Below are positions 55,498 to 64,000 of a DNA stretch of 64,000 nucleotides, piece by piece. The translations under genes were made by a program, and so were the position numbers. The notes under the pieces are model-generated. The model had not been told where the DNA came from and did not search any database. It saw nothing but the letters and a program-made list of their open reading frames with translations. The stretch is from Caryophanales bacterium (GTDB taxonomy: Bacteria > Bacillota > Bacilli > Exiguobacteriales > Exiguobacteriaceae): the NCBI GenBank assembly GCA_902362975.1, contig CABIYO010000007.1:1-64000 (forward strand), written 5' to 3'. The stretch's first letter is position 1; the number at the start of each line of letters is the position of its first letter.

Positions 55498-56976
55498 ATG
55501 CATATCCAGTTGAAAGGCATCCATAAGTCGTTCGGACCAGTTTCCGTCTTGAAAGGGGTCGATTTCGAACTGTTGCCTGGAGAGATTCATGCCCTTATGG
55601 GCGAGAACGGGGCCGGAAAGTCGACATTGATGAAGGTGATGACCGGTCTGCATGCGCAAGATGAAGGCGAAATTCTCATCGACGGCGCGAAACGTCAATT
55701 TAAGCACCCAAAAGAAGCGGAGCAAGAAGGCATCGCCTTCATCCATCAGGAGCTCAATATCTTGCCGGAGATGACGGTGACAGAAAACTTATTTTTGGGT
55801 CGAGAGCTGACAGGACCGTTCGGGATGGTCAAACATCAGGAGATGACAAGACGTGCTCGAGAATACTTGGCTGAATTGAACGTGTTCATGGATGTCGATG
55901 AAGTGGCACGCAACTTATCGGTCGGTCAACAACAGATGATTGAGATTGCCAAGGCGCTCATGACAGATGCGAAGGTCATCGTCATGGATGAACCGACGGC
56001 CGCCTTGACAGATCGTGAAATCCAGGCGCTCTTCGCCGTGTCACGTGCCTTACGAGATCAAGGCGTGTCCATCATCTATATCTCACACCGCATGGAAGAG
56101 ATTTTTGACTTATGCGACCGAATCACGGTACTTCGGGATGGACAATCCATTTCGACTCGCATGATTCGGGATACTTCATTTGAGGAAACGGTGCGCGATA
56201 TGGTCGGTCGCGAGATTGGAGAACGCTATCCGACACGTACCGCTACACCTGGGGACGTCGTGCTCGAAGTGGATGATTTAATAGGTAACCGGTTCCACAA
56301 CGTATCGTTTAACGTTCGTGCCGGAGAAATCGTTGGGTTTTCTGGATTGATGGGAGCGGGGCGTACCGAGGTGATGCGTGCGCTATTCGGAGCAGACACC
56401 CACAAAGGGGGAGTCATTAAACTGAATGGGAAACCGATTCGAATCAAGACACCAGCCGACGCCATCAAGCACGGTATCGCGTTTTTGACAGAGGACCGAA
56501 AAGGAGAGGGATTACTCCTCGATTTCTCGCTAAGAGAAAACTTGTCGCTCCCGACACTCGATAAACGAGCAAAAGGATCTGTCATCTCGAAGAAACAGGA
56601 GGAGACGTTCGCCGAGACATACTTACAAAAATTGCGGGTCAAACATCATTCGATGGAACAAAAAGTGAAGTCGCTGTCTGGTGGGAATCAACAGAAGATT
56701 GTGCTCGGTAAATGGTTAGGTGTCGAACCGGACGTCTTGATTTTGGATGAGCCGACCCGAGGCGTCGACGTCGGTGCCAAGAAAGAGATTTACAACATTA
56801 TGAGCAATCTCGCGGAATCAGGTGTCGCTATCATCATGGTCTCTTCTGATTTACCGGAAGTACTCGGGATGAGCGATCGAATCGTCGTCATGAGAGAAGG
56901 TGTGGTGACCGGGACGCTCACGAAAGAAGAGGCGACACAAGAAAAAGTAATGACGTATGCGACAGGAGGGCAATGA
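55498..56976 (+). CDS. rbsA: Ribose ABC transporter ATP-binding protein RbsA
   Basis: A 492-residue double ATPase typical of sugar importers. Domain 1: Walker A GENGAGKSTLMK (about 36-47), LSVGQQQMIEIAKAL signature, VMDEPTAAL. Domain 2: degenerate P-loop GLMGAGRTEVMRALFG (about 285-300), LSGGNQQKIVLGKWL and ILDEPTRGVDVGA. It energises uptake with RbsC and RbsB. ATG follows AGGGGGGATTCG; rbsC begins two bases after its stop. Confidence 0.95.
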   Translation: MHIQLKGIHKSFGPVSVLKGVDFELLPGEIHALMGENGAGKSTLMKVMTGLHAQDEGEILIDGAKRQFKHPKEAEQEGIAFIHQELNILPEMTVTENLFLGRELTGPFGMVKHQEMTRRAREYLAELNVFMDVDEVARNLSVGQQQMIEIAKALMTDAKVIVMDEPTAALTDREIQALFAVSRALRDQGVSIIYISHRMEEIFDLCDRITVLRDGQSISTRMIRDTSFEETVRDMVGREIGERYPTRTATPGDVVLEVDDLIGNRFHNVSFNVRAGEIVGFSGLMGAGRTEVMRALFGADTHKGGVIKLNGKPIRIKTPADAIKHGIAFLTEDRKGEGLLLDFSLRENLSLPTLDKRAKGSVISKKQEETFAETYLQKLRVKHHSMEQKVKSLSGGNQQKIVLGKWLGVEPDVLILDEPTRGVDVGAKKEIYNIMSNLAESGVAIIMVSSDLPEVLGMSDRIVVMREGVVTGTLTKEEATQEKVMTYATGGQ

Positions 56977-56977
56977 T

Positions 56978-57943
56978 ATGGAATTGAAAGCAAAGACCGG
57001 ACTGAAGCGCCCGGGTCGACTCGGATGGGGGCAAAAACTAGGACCGCTGTTTGGTCTACTCGTCATCGTCGTCGTCGTGACGGCGCTCGAACCAGGATTT
57101 TTATCATTAAATAATATCTTTAACGTACTGCGCCAAGTGTCGATCAATGCCTTGATTGCCTTCGGGATGACGTTTGTCATCTTGACAGGAGGCATCGATT
57201 TATCGGTCGGTTCGATTTTGGCGCTCGCTTCTGCACTAGTGGCAGGCATGATGGTGGACGGTCAACATGCGGTTATGGCCGTTGCACTCGGCTTGATTGC
57301 AGGTGCCGTTCTCGGAGCGTTCAACGGGGCGGTCATCACGTACGGAAAAGTGGCACCGTTCATCGCAACATTGGCTACGATGACCATTTATCGAGGCTTG
57401 ACGCTCGTCTATACGGACGGAAGACCGATTACAGGTCTCGGGAATTCCGGTTGGTTCGAGATGCTCGGACGCGGCTACTTTTGGATCATTCCAGTACCGG
57501 CATTGACGATGTTACTCGCGTTCGGTGTCCTTTACTTCATCTTGAAGAAGACGACATTTGGTCGTCATACGTACGCGATTGGTGGGAATGAAGAAGCGGC
57601 TAAATTGATGGGGATTGGCGTCAATAAAGTCAAAATCATGATTTATTCGCTATCCGGTATGCTTGCAGCACTCGCTGGCATCATCTTGACGTCACGTCTC
57701 AATTCCGCACAACCTACAGCAGGAACGTCGTATGAACTCGATGCCATCGCAGCGGTCGTTCTCGGGGGAACGAGCCTTGCGGGTGGTCGCGGTTGGATTG
57801 TCGGGACGTTGATTGGGGCGCTGATCATCGGAACGCTCAACAACGGATTGAACCTTCTCGGCGTATCATCATTCTTCCAACTCGTCGTAAAAGGTGCAGT
57901 TATATTGTTTGCAGTATTGCTTGATCGTCGACAAAACGCGTAA
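56978..57943 (+). CDS. rbsC: Ribose ABC transporter permease RbsC
   Basis: A 321-residue permease with about eight to ten hydrophobic helices. Typical features: NALIAFGMTFVILTGGIDLSVGSILAL (about 48-75), GKVAPFIATLATMTIYRGL, and the cytoplasmic GGNEEAAKLMGIGVNKVK EAA-like loop. ATG 56978 follows CAGGAGGGC; a longer frame overlaps rbsA. Works with RbsA. Confidence 0.95.
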   Translation: MELKAKTGLKRPGRLGWGQKLGPLFGLLVIVVVVTALEPGFLSLNNIFNVLRQVSINALIAFGMTFVILTGGIDLSVGSILALASALVAGMMVDGQHAVMAVALGLIAGAVLGAFNGAVITYGKVAPFIATLATMTIYRGLTLVYTDGRPITGLGNSGWFEMLGRGYFWIIPVPALTMLLAFGVLYFILKKTTFGRHTYAIGGNEEAAKLMGIGVNKVKIMIYSLSGMLAALAGIILTSRLNSAQPTAGTSYELDAIAAVVLGGTSLAGGRGWIVGTLIGALIIGTLNNGLNLLGVSSFFQLVVKGAVILFAVLLDRRQNA

Positions 57944-57966
57944 CATGCGAAAGGGGAAAACGGAAC

Positions 57967-58878
57967 ATGAAAAAATGGACAGCTTGGCTACTTGCACTGA
58001 CTATGGTACTGATGGCAGCTTGCTCGACTGAACAACCGGGGTCAACGTCAGAGACGGAAACGAAAGATGGGGATTATAAAATCGGTTTATCCATCTCGAC
58101 ATTGAACAACCCGTTCTTCGTCGCATTGAAAGAAGGCGCGGAAGAACAGGCGAAAGAAATGGATGCGACGTTGACGGTAGCGGACGCACAAAACGATGCC
58201 GCGAAGCAAGTGAATGACGTCGAAGACATGATTCAAAAAGGAATGGATTTAATTCTCATCAACCCAACGGATTCAGAAGCGGTTGGTGCGGCAGTACAGG
58301 CAGCAAACGATGCGGGTATTCCAGTTATCACGGTAGACCGTAACGCTGAAACAGGGGACGTCGTCGCACACGTGGCATCAGATAATGTTGGTGGTGGGCA
58401 ATTGGCAGGTGATTACATGGTCGAACTCGTAGGTGAAGGGCAAAAAGTCGTCGAGCTTGAGGGGATTCCAGGAGCATCGGCGACACGTGATCGCGGACAA
58501 GGATTCAACGAAGCAATCGATGGGAAATTAGAAGTCGTGGCAAAACAATCTGCGAACTTTGACCGTGCAGAAGGATTGACGGTCATGGAGAACATCTTAC
58601 AGGACAATAAAGACATCGTCGCTGTATTCGCGCATAACGACGAGATGGCGCTCGGTGCCGTTCAAGCGCTCGAAGCGGCAGGTATGAGTGATGTCAAAGT
58701 CATTGGATTCGATGCGACAGATGATGCGGTCAAAGCAGTCGAAGACGGGAAGATGGCAGCGACGGTTGCGCAAAAGCCCGTTGAGATTGGTAAATTGGGC
58801 GTAGAAGCGGCAATCAACCACCTGAAAGGTGAAACAGTAGAGGAAAACATTCCAGTTGAACTCGAATTAATCAAATAA
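57967..58878 (+). CDS. rbsB: Ribose-binding lipoprotein RbsB
   Basis: A 303-residue substrate-binding lipoprotein. Signal peptide to lipobox MAAC (Cys about 19), a Ser/Glu linker, then a periplasmic-binding-protein type I fold: IGLSISTLNNPFFVALKEGAEEQ, QNDAAKQVNDVEDMIQKGMDLILINPTDSEAV, PVITVDRNAETGDVVAHVASDN and FAHNDEMALGAVQALEAAG. Ribose specificity comes from context and these segments. Last gene of the rbs operon. Confidence 0.95.
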   Translation: MKKWTAWLLALTMVLMAACSTEQPGSTSETETKDGDYKIGLSISTLNNPFFVALKEGAEEQAKEMDATLTVADAQNDAAKQVNDVEDMIQKGMDLILINPTDSEAVGAAVQAANDAGIPVITVDRNAETGDVVAHVASDNVGGGQLAGDYMVELVGEGQKVVELEGIPGASATRDRGQGFNEAIDGKLEVVAKQSANFDRAEGLTVMENILQDNKDIVAVFAHNDEMALGAVQALEAAGMSDVKVIGFDATDDAVKAVEDGKMAATVAQKPVEIGKLGVEAAINHLKGETVEENIPVELELIK

Positions 58879-58888
58879 GTAAGTAGAA

Positions 58889-58934
58889 ACCTCACGATGC
58901 CTTGATTTCGGGTAGAGCTCGTGAGGTAATTTTT
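58889..58934 (+). terminator. Terminator of the rbs operon
   Basis: Stem ACCTCACGA/TCGTGAGGT (58889-58897 and 58919-58927) with a large, partly paired loop, followed by AATTTTTATTT. Confidence 0.8.
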
Positions 58935-58974
58935 ATTTATATGGGAAATTGAGAAATTGTGTATCGTTGTTCAT

Positions 58975-59100
58975 ATGTTGTGAACTACTCGCCACTTATT
59001 TGCTTCACAACTTGAAGTGGGAGCTTCTTGGGAAAACCATGCTCTTACCAGCCACGGTTATGGACCAAGCTCGTCGGGCAGTCCCTGCCCTGAATGGTTG
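58975..59100 (-). ncRNA. omega/reRNA-like 3' flank of the tnpB remnant
   Basis: Just downstream of the tnpB stop on the minus strand lie two hairpins, GGGCAG/CTGCCC (59076-59090) and CTTCA/TGAAG (59003-59017), and the CTCCCACTTCAAG sequence common near the right end of IS200/IS605-family elements. In active elements this region is transcribed as the guide RNA of TnpB, ending at the element's edge. The exact end is not marked by an obvious target site here. Confidence 0.55.
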
Positions 59101-59890
59101 TCAGTCGGCCAACATCAACAGGTTGAGGCTCGCGTTGATGTCACGGTCATGATGCGCGCCACAGGCACACGTCCATTCACGGACATCCATCGTCTTCTTC
59201 TCGCCTTTTACGCTGCAAGAAGAACAGATTTGACTCGATGCGAACCATTGATCCGCCTTGATGAGCGTCCGTCCGTAGAAGTTTGATTTGTACTCGAGTT
59301 GACGGACGAACTCGTACCAACTGACATCTGCAATCGATTTGGCGACCTTGTGGTTTTGCATCATGTCCTTCGACTTCAATGTCTCCACGACGATGACTTG
59401 GTTCTCGTCAACGATCCGTCTCGACAGTTTGTGAAGGAAGTCCTGGCGTTGGTTGGCAATCTTTTCGTGTTTCTTGGCCAAAAGTAACTTGGCTTTTTCA
59501 CGATTCTTGCTCCCGATTTTCTTTCGCGACAGCGCCCGCTGTGCCTTCTTGACCTTCGCTTCGGATTGTCGGAGGAAACGTGGGTTTTCGATCTTCTTCG
59601 AGACCATCGCATCGTTCGTCATGACGGCGAAGTGTTTTAGACCGAGATCGATCCCGACCTTGTTCTCGACTGGGATCCATGGTTCATCGTCCTGTTCGAC
59701 GAGGAGGGAGACAAAGAACTTGCCTGTCCTCGTCATCGACACCGTCGCCGACCGGATGACACCCTCGAACGGACGATGTTGGGTGAACTGGTTTGTTGTA
59801 GATGCACCGGGCGCAGCTGGATCGTCTTGATGAGGAACTCGGCCTGTGCAGGCGTCGGGTGGATCCTGTATGTGTGTAACCTTTCAGCAT
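59101..59890 (-). pseudogene. Degraded tnpB (IS200/IS605 family) nuclease gene
   Basis: From ATG 59890 the reading LKGYT... quickly shifts frame; RIHPTPAQAEFLIKTI appears in another frame, then CARCIYN, then GVIRSATVSMTRTGKFFVSLLVE, with about 150 expected N-terminal residues missing. From 59742 a 213-codon open frame keeps the RuvC-like half with acidic residues in VGIDLGLK, VVETLKSKD and HHDRDINAS and a zinc ribbon (CSSC...CAC). TnpB is an RNA-guided DNA nuclease; this copy has lost the recognition part. No tnpA is present. Confidence 0.85.
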
Positions 59891-60084
59891 GTCCCTCCTC
59901 CCTTCAGAAGATCGTGATGTGTCCTCCTCATCCGATACCCGCGGAGGAGGAGGGAGAATCTGACGGAATGACGAACTTTTGTTCGTCATATCTGTCACAA
60001 GGGGAAAAGACGTTTGGACCGGGAGATTCATCTCTCACCTACACCGGGCTACGCCCCGAGACGCTTAGAGGAGGGAGAATTCTC
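59891..60084. other. Left-flank remnant of the IS200/IS605 element
   Basis: No gene. A perfect hairpin TGACGAAC-TTTT-GTTCGTCA occupies 59969-59988, upstream of tnpB; subterminal hairpins of this kind mark element ends in the family. Two imperfect copies of GAGGAGGGAGAATYCT (about 59946 and 60069) flank the segment. The boundary with the manC remnant is near 60084. Confidence 0.45.
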
Positions 60085-60393
60085 GTCTGATTTAGTTAAA
60101 TAGCTTGCCCCGAGAACGATAGAGGGAAATGTATCAGGACGAGTTGGTTCGGAAATGATATTAGTATCTGTACCAACTTGATGAATGACACAATCCTTTT
60201 GCTGAACATTTGTGATCATGAAAGTGTTAGTGTCTAAATCTTGTGTTTTTAGTTGACTGTAAACTCTTTCAAGCATTGATTGTATCGTTCCATTTCTGTT
60301 AGGAAATAAACGAATGAATTGTTTAGCATTCGAATTGTTCGGAAGTGGTCATAGTCTTTTTCCATCACCGCCAGGTAATAATAGAATCTACAT
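60085..60393 (-). pseudogene. N-terminal remnant of a mannose-1-phosphate guanylyltransferase (manC-like) gene
   Basis: Conceptual translation from ATG 60393 reads ILLLPGGDGKRL, then PLPNNSNAKQFIRLF, NGTIQSMLERVYSQL, FMITNVQQKD and NIISEPTRPDTFPSIVLGASYL, the nucleotidyltransferase core of GDP-mannose pyrophosphorylases. Codon 2 is TAG and the Trp expected after GKRL is TGA (60351). The rest of the gene (about two thirds) is missing at the IS-derived junction. The Shine-Dalgarno GAGAGG is still visible. Confidence 0.82.
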
Positions 60394-60459
60394 CGAATGT
60401 CCTCTCTTCAAATAGAATTTCTCATCATTTCGCCAAACATCGGACTATCCCTGTCTAAT

Positions 60460-60493
60460 CAAAAAAGAGACAGCCGATTCCGGCTATCTCTTT
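60460..60493 (-). terminator. Terminator of the kyn operon
   Basis: On the minus strand AAAGAGATAGCCG pairs with CGGCTGTCTCTTT and is followed by six T, overlapping the kynB stop region. Confidence 0.9.
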
Positions 60494-61115
60494 ACAATAT
60501 AGGACGAAGCAATGCACGAACGGGACTTCCATCCCCTTCGACGATTGGGAGCGGGACGGCATTCAAATCGTAATCTCCCGGTAAGATATTGTCTAAAACG
60601 AGTCCTTCTAAGATATGCACACCATTTTGTGCTAATGCGTGATGGGCATCCATCTCTTTACTGTCAATCGCATCAACGGACGGTAAGTCGAGTCCAATCA
60701 AGAAGATTCCGAGTTCCCCGAGACGATCGGCAAGAGAGGGTGTCAGTTCAGGGATTGTTTCTGGGAAGAGGCTCTTATCAGGCCAACCATCCGTTTTTAA
60801 GATGAGGCGTTCCACCCCAGTCAAATCGTGACCATCCAAATCAGATGCTTCAATCTTTGCCTTATGCGGTAGATGAATCACACGGGCTGGTCCGATATAT
60901 ACGGACGGATCGAGGTCAATCACGCGTTTCCCATGGTCGTCAAAGTGGAACGGTGCATCGATGTGGGTCCCGAGATGTAAACTCAATGTCATCTTCCCGA
61001 CATTGACCGAACCACTCTCTGCCATCGACCACGCGATTTCATACGAAAATGTTGTATCTCCCGGCCATGTCGCAACATCGGCATGGAGTGGCTGTGATAC
61101 ATCAATCCAAGTCAT
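60492..61115 (-). CDS. kynB: Kynurenine formamidase KynB
   Basis: A 207-residue cyclase-family metal hydrolase converting N-formylkynurenine to kynurenine and formate. Metal-site motif HLGTHIDAPFHF (about 48-59), then KTDGW, GLDLPSVDAIDSKEMDAHHALAQNGVHILEGLVLDNI with further ligands. Last gene of kynU-kynA-kynB, 15 bases after kynA behind AAGAGGAGC. The operon converts tryptophan to anthranilate and alanine. Confidence 0.95.
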   Translation of the reverse strand: MTWIDVSQPLHADVATWPGDTTFSYEIAWSMAESGSVNVGKMTLSLHLGTHIDAPFHFDDHGKRVIDLDPSVYIGPARVIHLPHKAKIEASDLDGHDLTGVERLILKTDGWPDKSLFPETIPELTPSLADRLGELGIFLIGLDLPSVDAIDSKEMDAHHALAQNGVHILEGLVLDNILPGDYDLNAVPLPIVEGDGSPVRALLRPIL

Positions 61116-61130
61116 TGCATTCAGCTCCTC

Positions 61131-61970
61131 TTATAGTGATGTCCGGACCGTCCACAGTTCTGGGAAGAAGCGATGATCGAGTACGCGACGCAAGTAGTTC
61201 ACGCCAGACGAACCACCTGTCCCCATCTTCTGTCCGATAATGCGTTCCACGGTGCTCATATGGTTAAAGCGCCACATCTGTTGCTGGCTCCCGATATCGA
61301 GTAGCTTTTCACCGAGCTCATATAAGTCCCAATACGTGTCGACGTCTCGATAGACCTCGCCCCACGCCTTCTCGACACTCTCATTCCATTCCCAGTCCTG
61401 GGTGACATCACGTTCGAGCACACTCGCATCAATCGATAGACCCCGACGATGCATTTCGCGGACGGTCACATCGTAAATACTAGGAGCTTGTAGCGAGCTT
61501 TCGAGCAATGGATACAGTTTTTTATCGTGCGCGTAAACACTGAGCGTCCGTGCGTTTTTGAAGCCGAGTGCGAATTCGATTTGTCGGTTCTGGTAAGACT
61601 GAAAACCGGAGGAAGAGCCGAGTTGATCTCGGAACTCTAAATACTCGGCCGGCGTCAACGTCGCGAGAACGCCCCATGACTGGATGAGTTGCTGCTGAAT
61701 CTTCGAGACGCGGGCGAGCATCTTGAACGAACGCTCGAGCTCCCCGTTCGTGATGGCCGTCGTGGCTGCTGTCAATTCATGCAAGATGAGCTTCATCCAC
61801 AACTCGCTCGTCTGGTGGATGATGATGAACAGCATCTCATCGTGATGGTCGGAAAGGCGATGCTGACTCGATAAAATCGGGTCGAGCTGGAGATAGTCCC
61901 CGTACGACATGTCTTTTGAGAAATCCGTTTGAATCGATTTTTCTACTTTATGTTCCGTGCGTTCACTCAT
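61131..61970 (-). CDS. kynA: Tryptophan 2,3-dioxygenase KynA
   Basis: A 279-residue haem enzyme opening the indole ring of L-tryptophan to N-formylkynurenine. Hallmarks: [41 protein letters not shown] (substrate and haem region about 42-66), [17 protein letters not shown], and [30 protein letters not shown] with the proximal His in FNHM (about 235). ATG 61970 lies 12 bases after kynU behind AAGGGGGAAC. Confidence 0.96.
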   Translation of the reverse strand: MSERTEHKVEKSIQTDFSKDMSYGDYLQLDPILSSQHRLSDHHDEMLFIIIHQTSELWMKLILHELTAATTAITNGELERSFKMLARVSKIQQQLIQSWGVLATLTPAEYLEFRDQLGSSSGFQSYQNRQIEFALGFKNARTLSVYAHDKKLYPLLESSLQAPSIYDVTVREMHRRGLSIDASVLERDVTQDWEWNESVEKAWGEVYRDVDTYWDLYELGEKLLDIGSQQQMWRFNHMSTVERIIGQKMGTGGSSGVNYLRRVLDHRFFPELWTVRTSL

Positions 61971-61982
61971 GACAGTTCCCCC

Positions 61983-63257
61983 TTATGCGACCACTTCGCG
62001 GACGTTCTCGAACGCCTCGTACTCTTTGTCGTCCATGATTTTCTTCAACGTCACGATCACGTCATATACGTCGGAAAACGTATTATATAGTGCGACCGGT
62101 GCGAGACGGATGATATTCGGTGCGCGGAAGTCAGGGATGATGTGATGTTTCTTCAACGCTTTACAGATGCGTGCCGCTTCCGGATGCTCGAGGCTCAAAT
62201 GAGCGCCGCGCTGTCGTGTATCCGTCGGGCTACCGATGAAGAATCCGTGAGGTGCGAGCATCTCTTCGATCAAATCCATCATATACGTCGTGAGCGCGAG
62301 TGATTTTTGACGAATCGCTTCCATCCCGACCTCGTTGAACATCTCAAGCGCGCCAAGTTGAGGAGCGAGGCTCATAACGTGTGGTGTTCCGATTTGGAAC
62401 GCACCGGCATGTTCGGCCGGTGTCATCGTATGATCCATATCGAATTGCTTATCTTTGCGCGAACCGAACCAACCGGCGAGTCCAGGTGTCGTGCCGAAGT
62501 GACGTTCATGAACGAATAAGCCGCCGACCGTTCCGGGACCCCCGTTCAAATGTTTATAGTTGCACCAGTATGCGAAGTCGACACCCCAGTCGTGGAAGTC
62601 ATGAGGGATGGCGCCGACGGAGTGACAGGCGTCGAAGCCGATCAAAATTCCACGCTCGTGTGCCGCCTTCGTTAGACGAGGCATATCTAAAATCTGACCA
62701 CTCCGATAGAGGACGGTCGGCAATACGATGAGGGCGATTTCGTCAGTCATCGCGGCAATCAAATCATCTTCTACTAAGAAGCGCCCATCCGGACTGTCGA
62801 CTTGAACGAGGTGCTCTGATGGGTCGAGTCCACGCAATTCGAGCTGACTCTTCAAGGCGTAAATGTCAGACGGGAACGTGAGGGCGTCTGCCAAAATCTT
62901 CGTTCGTTTGCCTTCTGGTTTGAAAAACGAAGCGACGAGTTGATGCAAGTTCACGGTCGTCGAACCGGTGACCATCACTTCATCCGACTTTCCACCGATG
63001 AGCGGCGCGTTCAGTGCAGCCAGCTCTTCGGACAAGTTGAACCAAGGATGGCGACCTGACATCCAGCCATCGATCCCGAGCTCTTTCCAGTCCGCGAGCG
63101 ATTCAAGGAGCGTACGCTCGGCTCGTTTCGATAAGAGGCCGAGGGAATTCCCATCCATATAAATCCCGTCTTCCGGTAAATAAAATTCTTCCCGATATGA
63201 TGCGAGCGGGTCTTGTTTGTCTAGTTGTTGTGCGTAAGCACGTGTGAAATCGTTCAT
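61983..63257 (-). CDS. kynU: Kynureninase KynU
   Basis: A 424-residue PLP enzyme cleaving kynurenine to anthranilate and alanine. Features: [15 protein letters not shown] (33-47), [29 protein letters not shown] (Asp binding PLP about 217), [20 protein letters not shown] with catalytic Lys (about 244). First gene of the operon; ATG 63257 follows AAAGGGGGGAAA. Promoter TTGACT-17-TACGAT lies about 40 bases upstream. Confidence 0.96.
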   Translation of the reverse strand: MNDFTRAYAQQLDKQDPLASYREEFYLPEDGIYMDGNSLGLLSKRAERTLLESLADWKELGIDGWMSGRHPWFNLSEELAALNAPLIGGKSDEVMVTGSTTVNLHQLVASFFKPEGKRTKILADALTFPSDIYALKSQLELRGLDPSEHLVQVDSPDGRFLVEDDLIAAMTDEIALIVLPTVLYRSGQILDMPRLTKAAHERGILIGFDACHSVGAIPHDFHDWGVDFAYWCNYKHLNGGPGTVGGLFVHERHFGTTPGLAGWFGSRKDKQFDMDHTMTPAEHAGAFQIGTPHVMSLAPQLGALEMFNEVGMEAIRQKSLALTTYMMDLIEEMLAPHGFFIGSPTDTRQRGAHLSLEHPEAARICKALKKHHIIPDFRAPNIIRLAPVALYNTFSDVYDVIVTLKKIMDDKEYEAFENVREVVA

Positions 63258-63298
63258 TTCCCCATATTTCCCCCCTTTAAAGCTTATACGTTGTCAAA

Positions 63299-63327
63299 AT
63301 CGTAGCAATCGGACATAAGGAAGTCAA
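63299..63327 (-). promoter_or_regulatory. SigA promoter of the kyn operon
   Basis: On the minus strand TTGACT (63327-63322), 17-bp spacer, TACGAT (63304-63299). No tryptophan-dependent leader or T-box is visible in the short 5' region. Confidence 0.7.
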
Positions 63328-63425
63328 CAAACAACGAGGGCAGGTAGACAATCATGCACATTGGTATTCCCTTCATCGTGTTTTACACAGTTGAATCGGG
63401 AAAAGAACCAAGAGGAGGGAACGAT

Positions 63426-64000
63426 ATGAAATTGATTGCGATTGATTTAGACGGGACGCTGTTATCGCGCACGGGCGTGATCACAAAGGCAAACCAGGAA
63501 GCGATTCGTCGTCGACAAGAACAGGGTGATATCGTTGCGATTTGTTCAGGACGTTCGATTCATGATATCGAGGAGCTGTTGAAGCGAAGTGACCTCGTCT
63601 GTCCGATTTTGTCAGGTAACGGAGCAATCGGGTTTTATGAGAACGAGCGAATTTACTATCATGCGATGGATCAAACGGTTGTAGACGAGCTATGGGAAAT
63701 CGCGAAAGCAGATGATGCGTACGTCGAATTTTATACGAATGCTGGAGTGAAAGTGCTCCGCTCAGGGAGTGATTTATTGAAACGGGAACTCGATGAGGTG
63801 TTGCCACACGATCAATCGTTCACTCGCGAGTGGGCGGAACGTGAGATTGAAATTCAAAATGAGCAATTCGGTCTGACGTATATGGATTCGATGGCAGACA
63901 TCGACTTTGCACGAGATGAAGTGTACAAAGTATTTGTTTATTCGTTCGATCGCCGTAAGCTACATCGCTTGCGTAAAATCTATGAACCGCGGAACGATAT
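63426..64000 (+). CDS. Cof-type HAD-IIB hydrolase (partial, runs off the window)
   Basis: The first 191 codons of a Cof-like phosphatase; the 3' end lies outside. Motif I IAIDLDGTLLSRTG (Asp8, Asp10) and motif II ICSGRSIHDIEELL (about 39-52) are present, followed by the HAD-IIB cap; motifs III and IV would lie beyond the edge. ATG 63426 follows AAGAGGAGGGAACG. Substrates of this family are sugar or nucleotide phosphates and cofactors such as pyridoxal phosphate. Divergent from kynU. Confidence 0.88.
   Translation, partial: MKLIAIDLDGTLLSRTGVITKANQEAIRRRQEQGDIVAICSGRSIHDIEELLKRSDLVCPILSGNGAIGFYENERIYYHAMDQTVVDELWEIAKADDAYVEFYTNAGVKVLRSGSDLLKRELDEVLPHDQSFTREWAEREIEIQNEQFGLTYMDSMADIDFARDEVYKVFVYSFDRRKLHRLRKIYEPRND

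Noticed and set aside
56226..56642. 138-codon minus-strand frame in rbsA
   Set aside because: Antisense shadow of a well-supported ATPase gene.
59453..59830. 125-codon plus-strand frame over tnpB
   Set aside because: Antisense to the RuvC half of tnpB; no ribosome binding site or domain.
59684..60031. 115-codon minus-strand frame upstream of tnpB
   Set aside because: Only pieces of it resemble TnpB, and in a mixture of frames; it is part of the degraded element.
60049..60276. 75-residue hypothetical protein
   Set aside because: It is the inner part of the manC-like remnant plus IS-derived bases, not a gene in its own right.
1..64000. CRISPR array, prophage, integrated plasmid or toxin-antitoxin locus
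   Set aside because: No regularly spaced repeats, structural phage genes, integrase, relaxase or recognisable toxin-antitoxin pair were seen.

Overview
The window looks like chromosomal DNA of a low-to-mid GC Bacillales bacterium, most probably Exiguobacterium. The evidence is the Bacillus-type order arginase - sigW - rsiW - cdaA - cdaR - glmM - glmS ribozyme - glmS, strong AGGAGG-type ribosome binding sites, many TTG/GTG starts, a kynUAB tryptophan-degradation operon and moderately GC-rich codon use. The genus is an inference; no rRNA gene is present to fix it. I see no prophage, conjugative element or CRISPR array.

Layout. 1-616: a hairpin-rich leader of unknown nature, then five tRNA genes (Thr, Tyr, Lys, Gly, Ala). 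750-8913: core block with arginase, the SigW/RsiW envelope-stress pair behind an autoregulatory SigW promoter, the c-di-AMP synthase CdaA with its regulator CdaR, GlmM, and GlmS behind a glmS ribozyme. 9000-15400: metal-associated lipoprotein, DUF2975/YozG pair, DUF975 membrane protein, FAD oxidoreductase, and a MarR-MMPL efflux operon with two tandem operators. 15480-17710: a decaying patch (PhnB-like, LtaS-like and VOC remnants). 17800-25140: GNATs, TPP-riboswitch thiW, duplicated-domain lipoprotein, MoxR/DUF58/DUF4129 cluster and a CAT-TPR fusion. 25150-27370: an MhqR-like quinone/electrophile-response operon with its palindromic operator. 27400-47880: accessory small genes, GNATs, NUDIX proteins, M23 peptidase, pirin, aldo/keto reductase, aldehyde dehydrogenase, PadR/HAAS, pentapeptide-repeat protein plus aminoglycoside adenylyltransferase, with several gene fragments. 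47880-51680: broken K+ channel and TPP-riboswitch tenA-thiM-thiD-thiE. 53160-58940: rbsRKDACB with operator and cre site. 58980-60400: degraded IS200/IS605-type tnpB with an omega/reRNA-like tail beside a nonsense-riddled manC remnant. 60460-63330: kynU-kynA-kynB. 63426-end: a HAD hydrolase running off the window.

How it fits together. Cell-wall precursor supply (glmM, glmS) is tied to c-di-AMP (cdaA/cdaR) and envelope stress (sigW/rsiW). Two more SigW-like promoters lie far away, in front of small membrane-protein genes (about 10426 and 36099). Thiamine genes suggest salvage and uptake rather than de novo synthesis within this window. At least eight GNAT acetyltransferases and nine broken genes occur in 64 kb, typical of a fast-changing accessory segment.

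The least ordinary items are: an RsiW without its zinc-binding motif; a CAT-like domain fused in frame to a TPR protein with an internal ribosome binding site at the junction; a small membrane-protein gene whose ribosome binding site lies inside the terminator stem of the preceding operon; a chimeric deletion junction between a VOC gene and an LtaS-like gene; and a tnpB that lost its N-terminal half but keeps the RuvC acidic residues. I did not find a clearly new multi-gene system.
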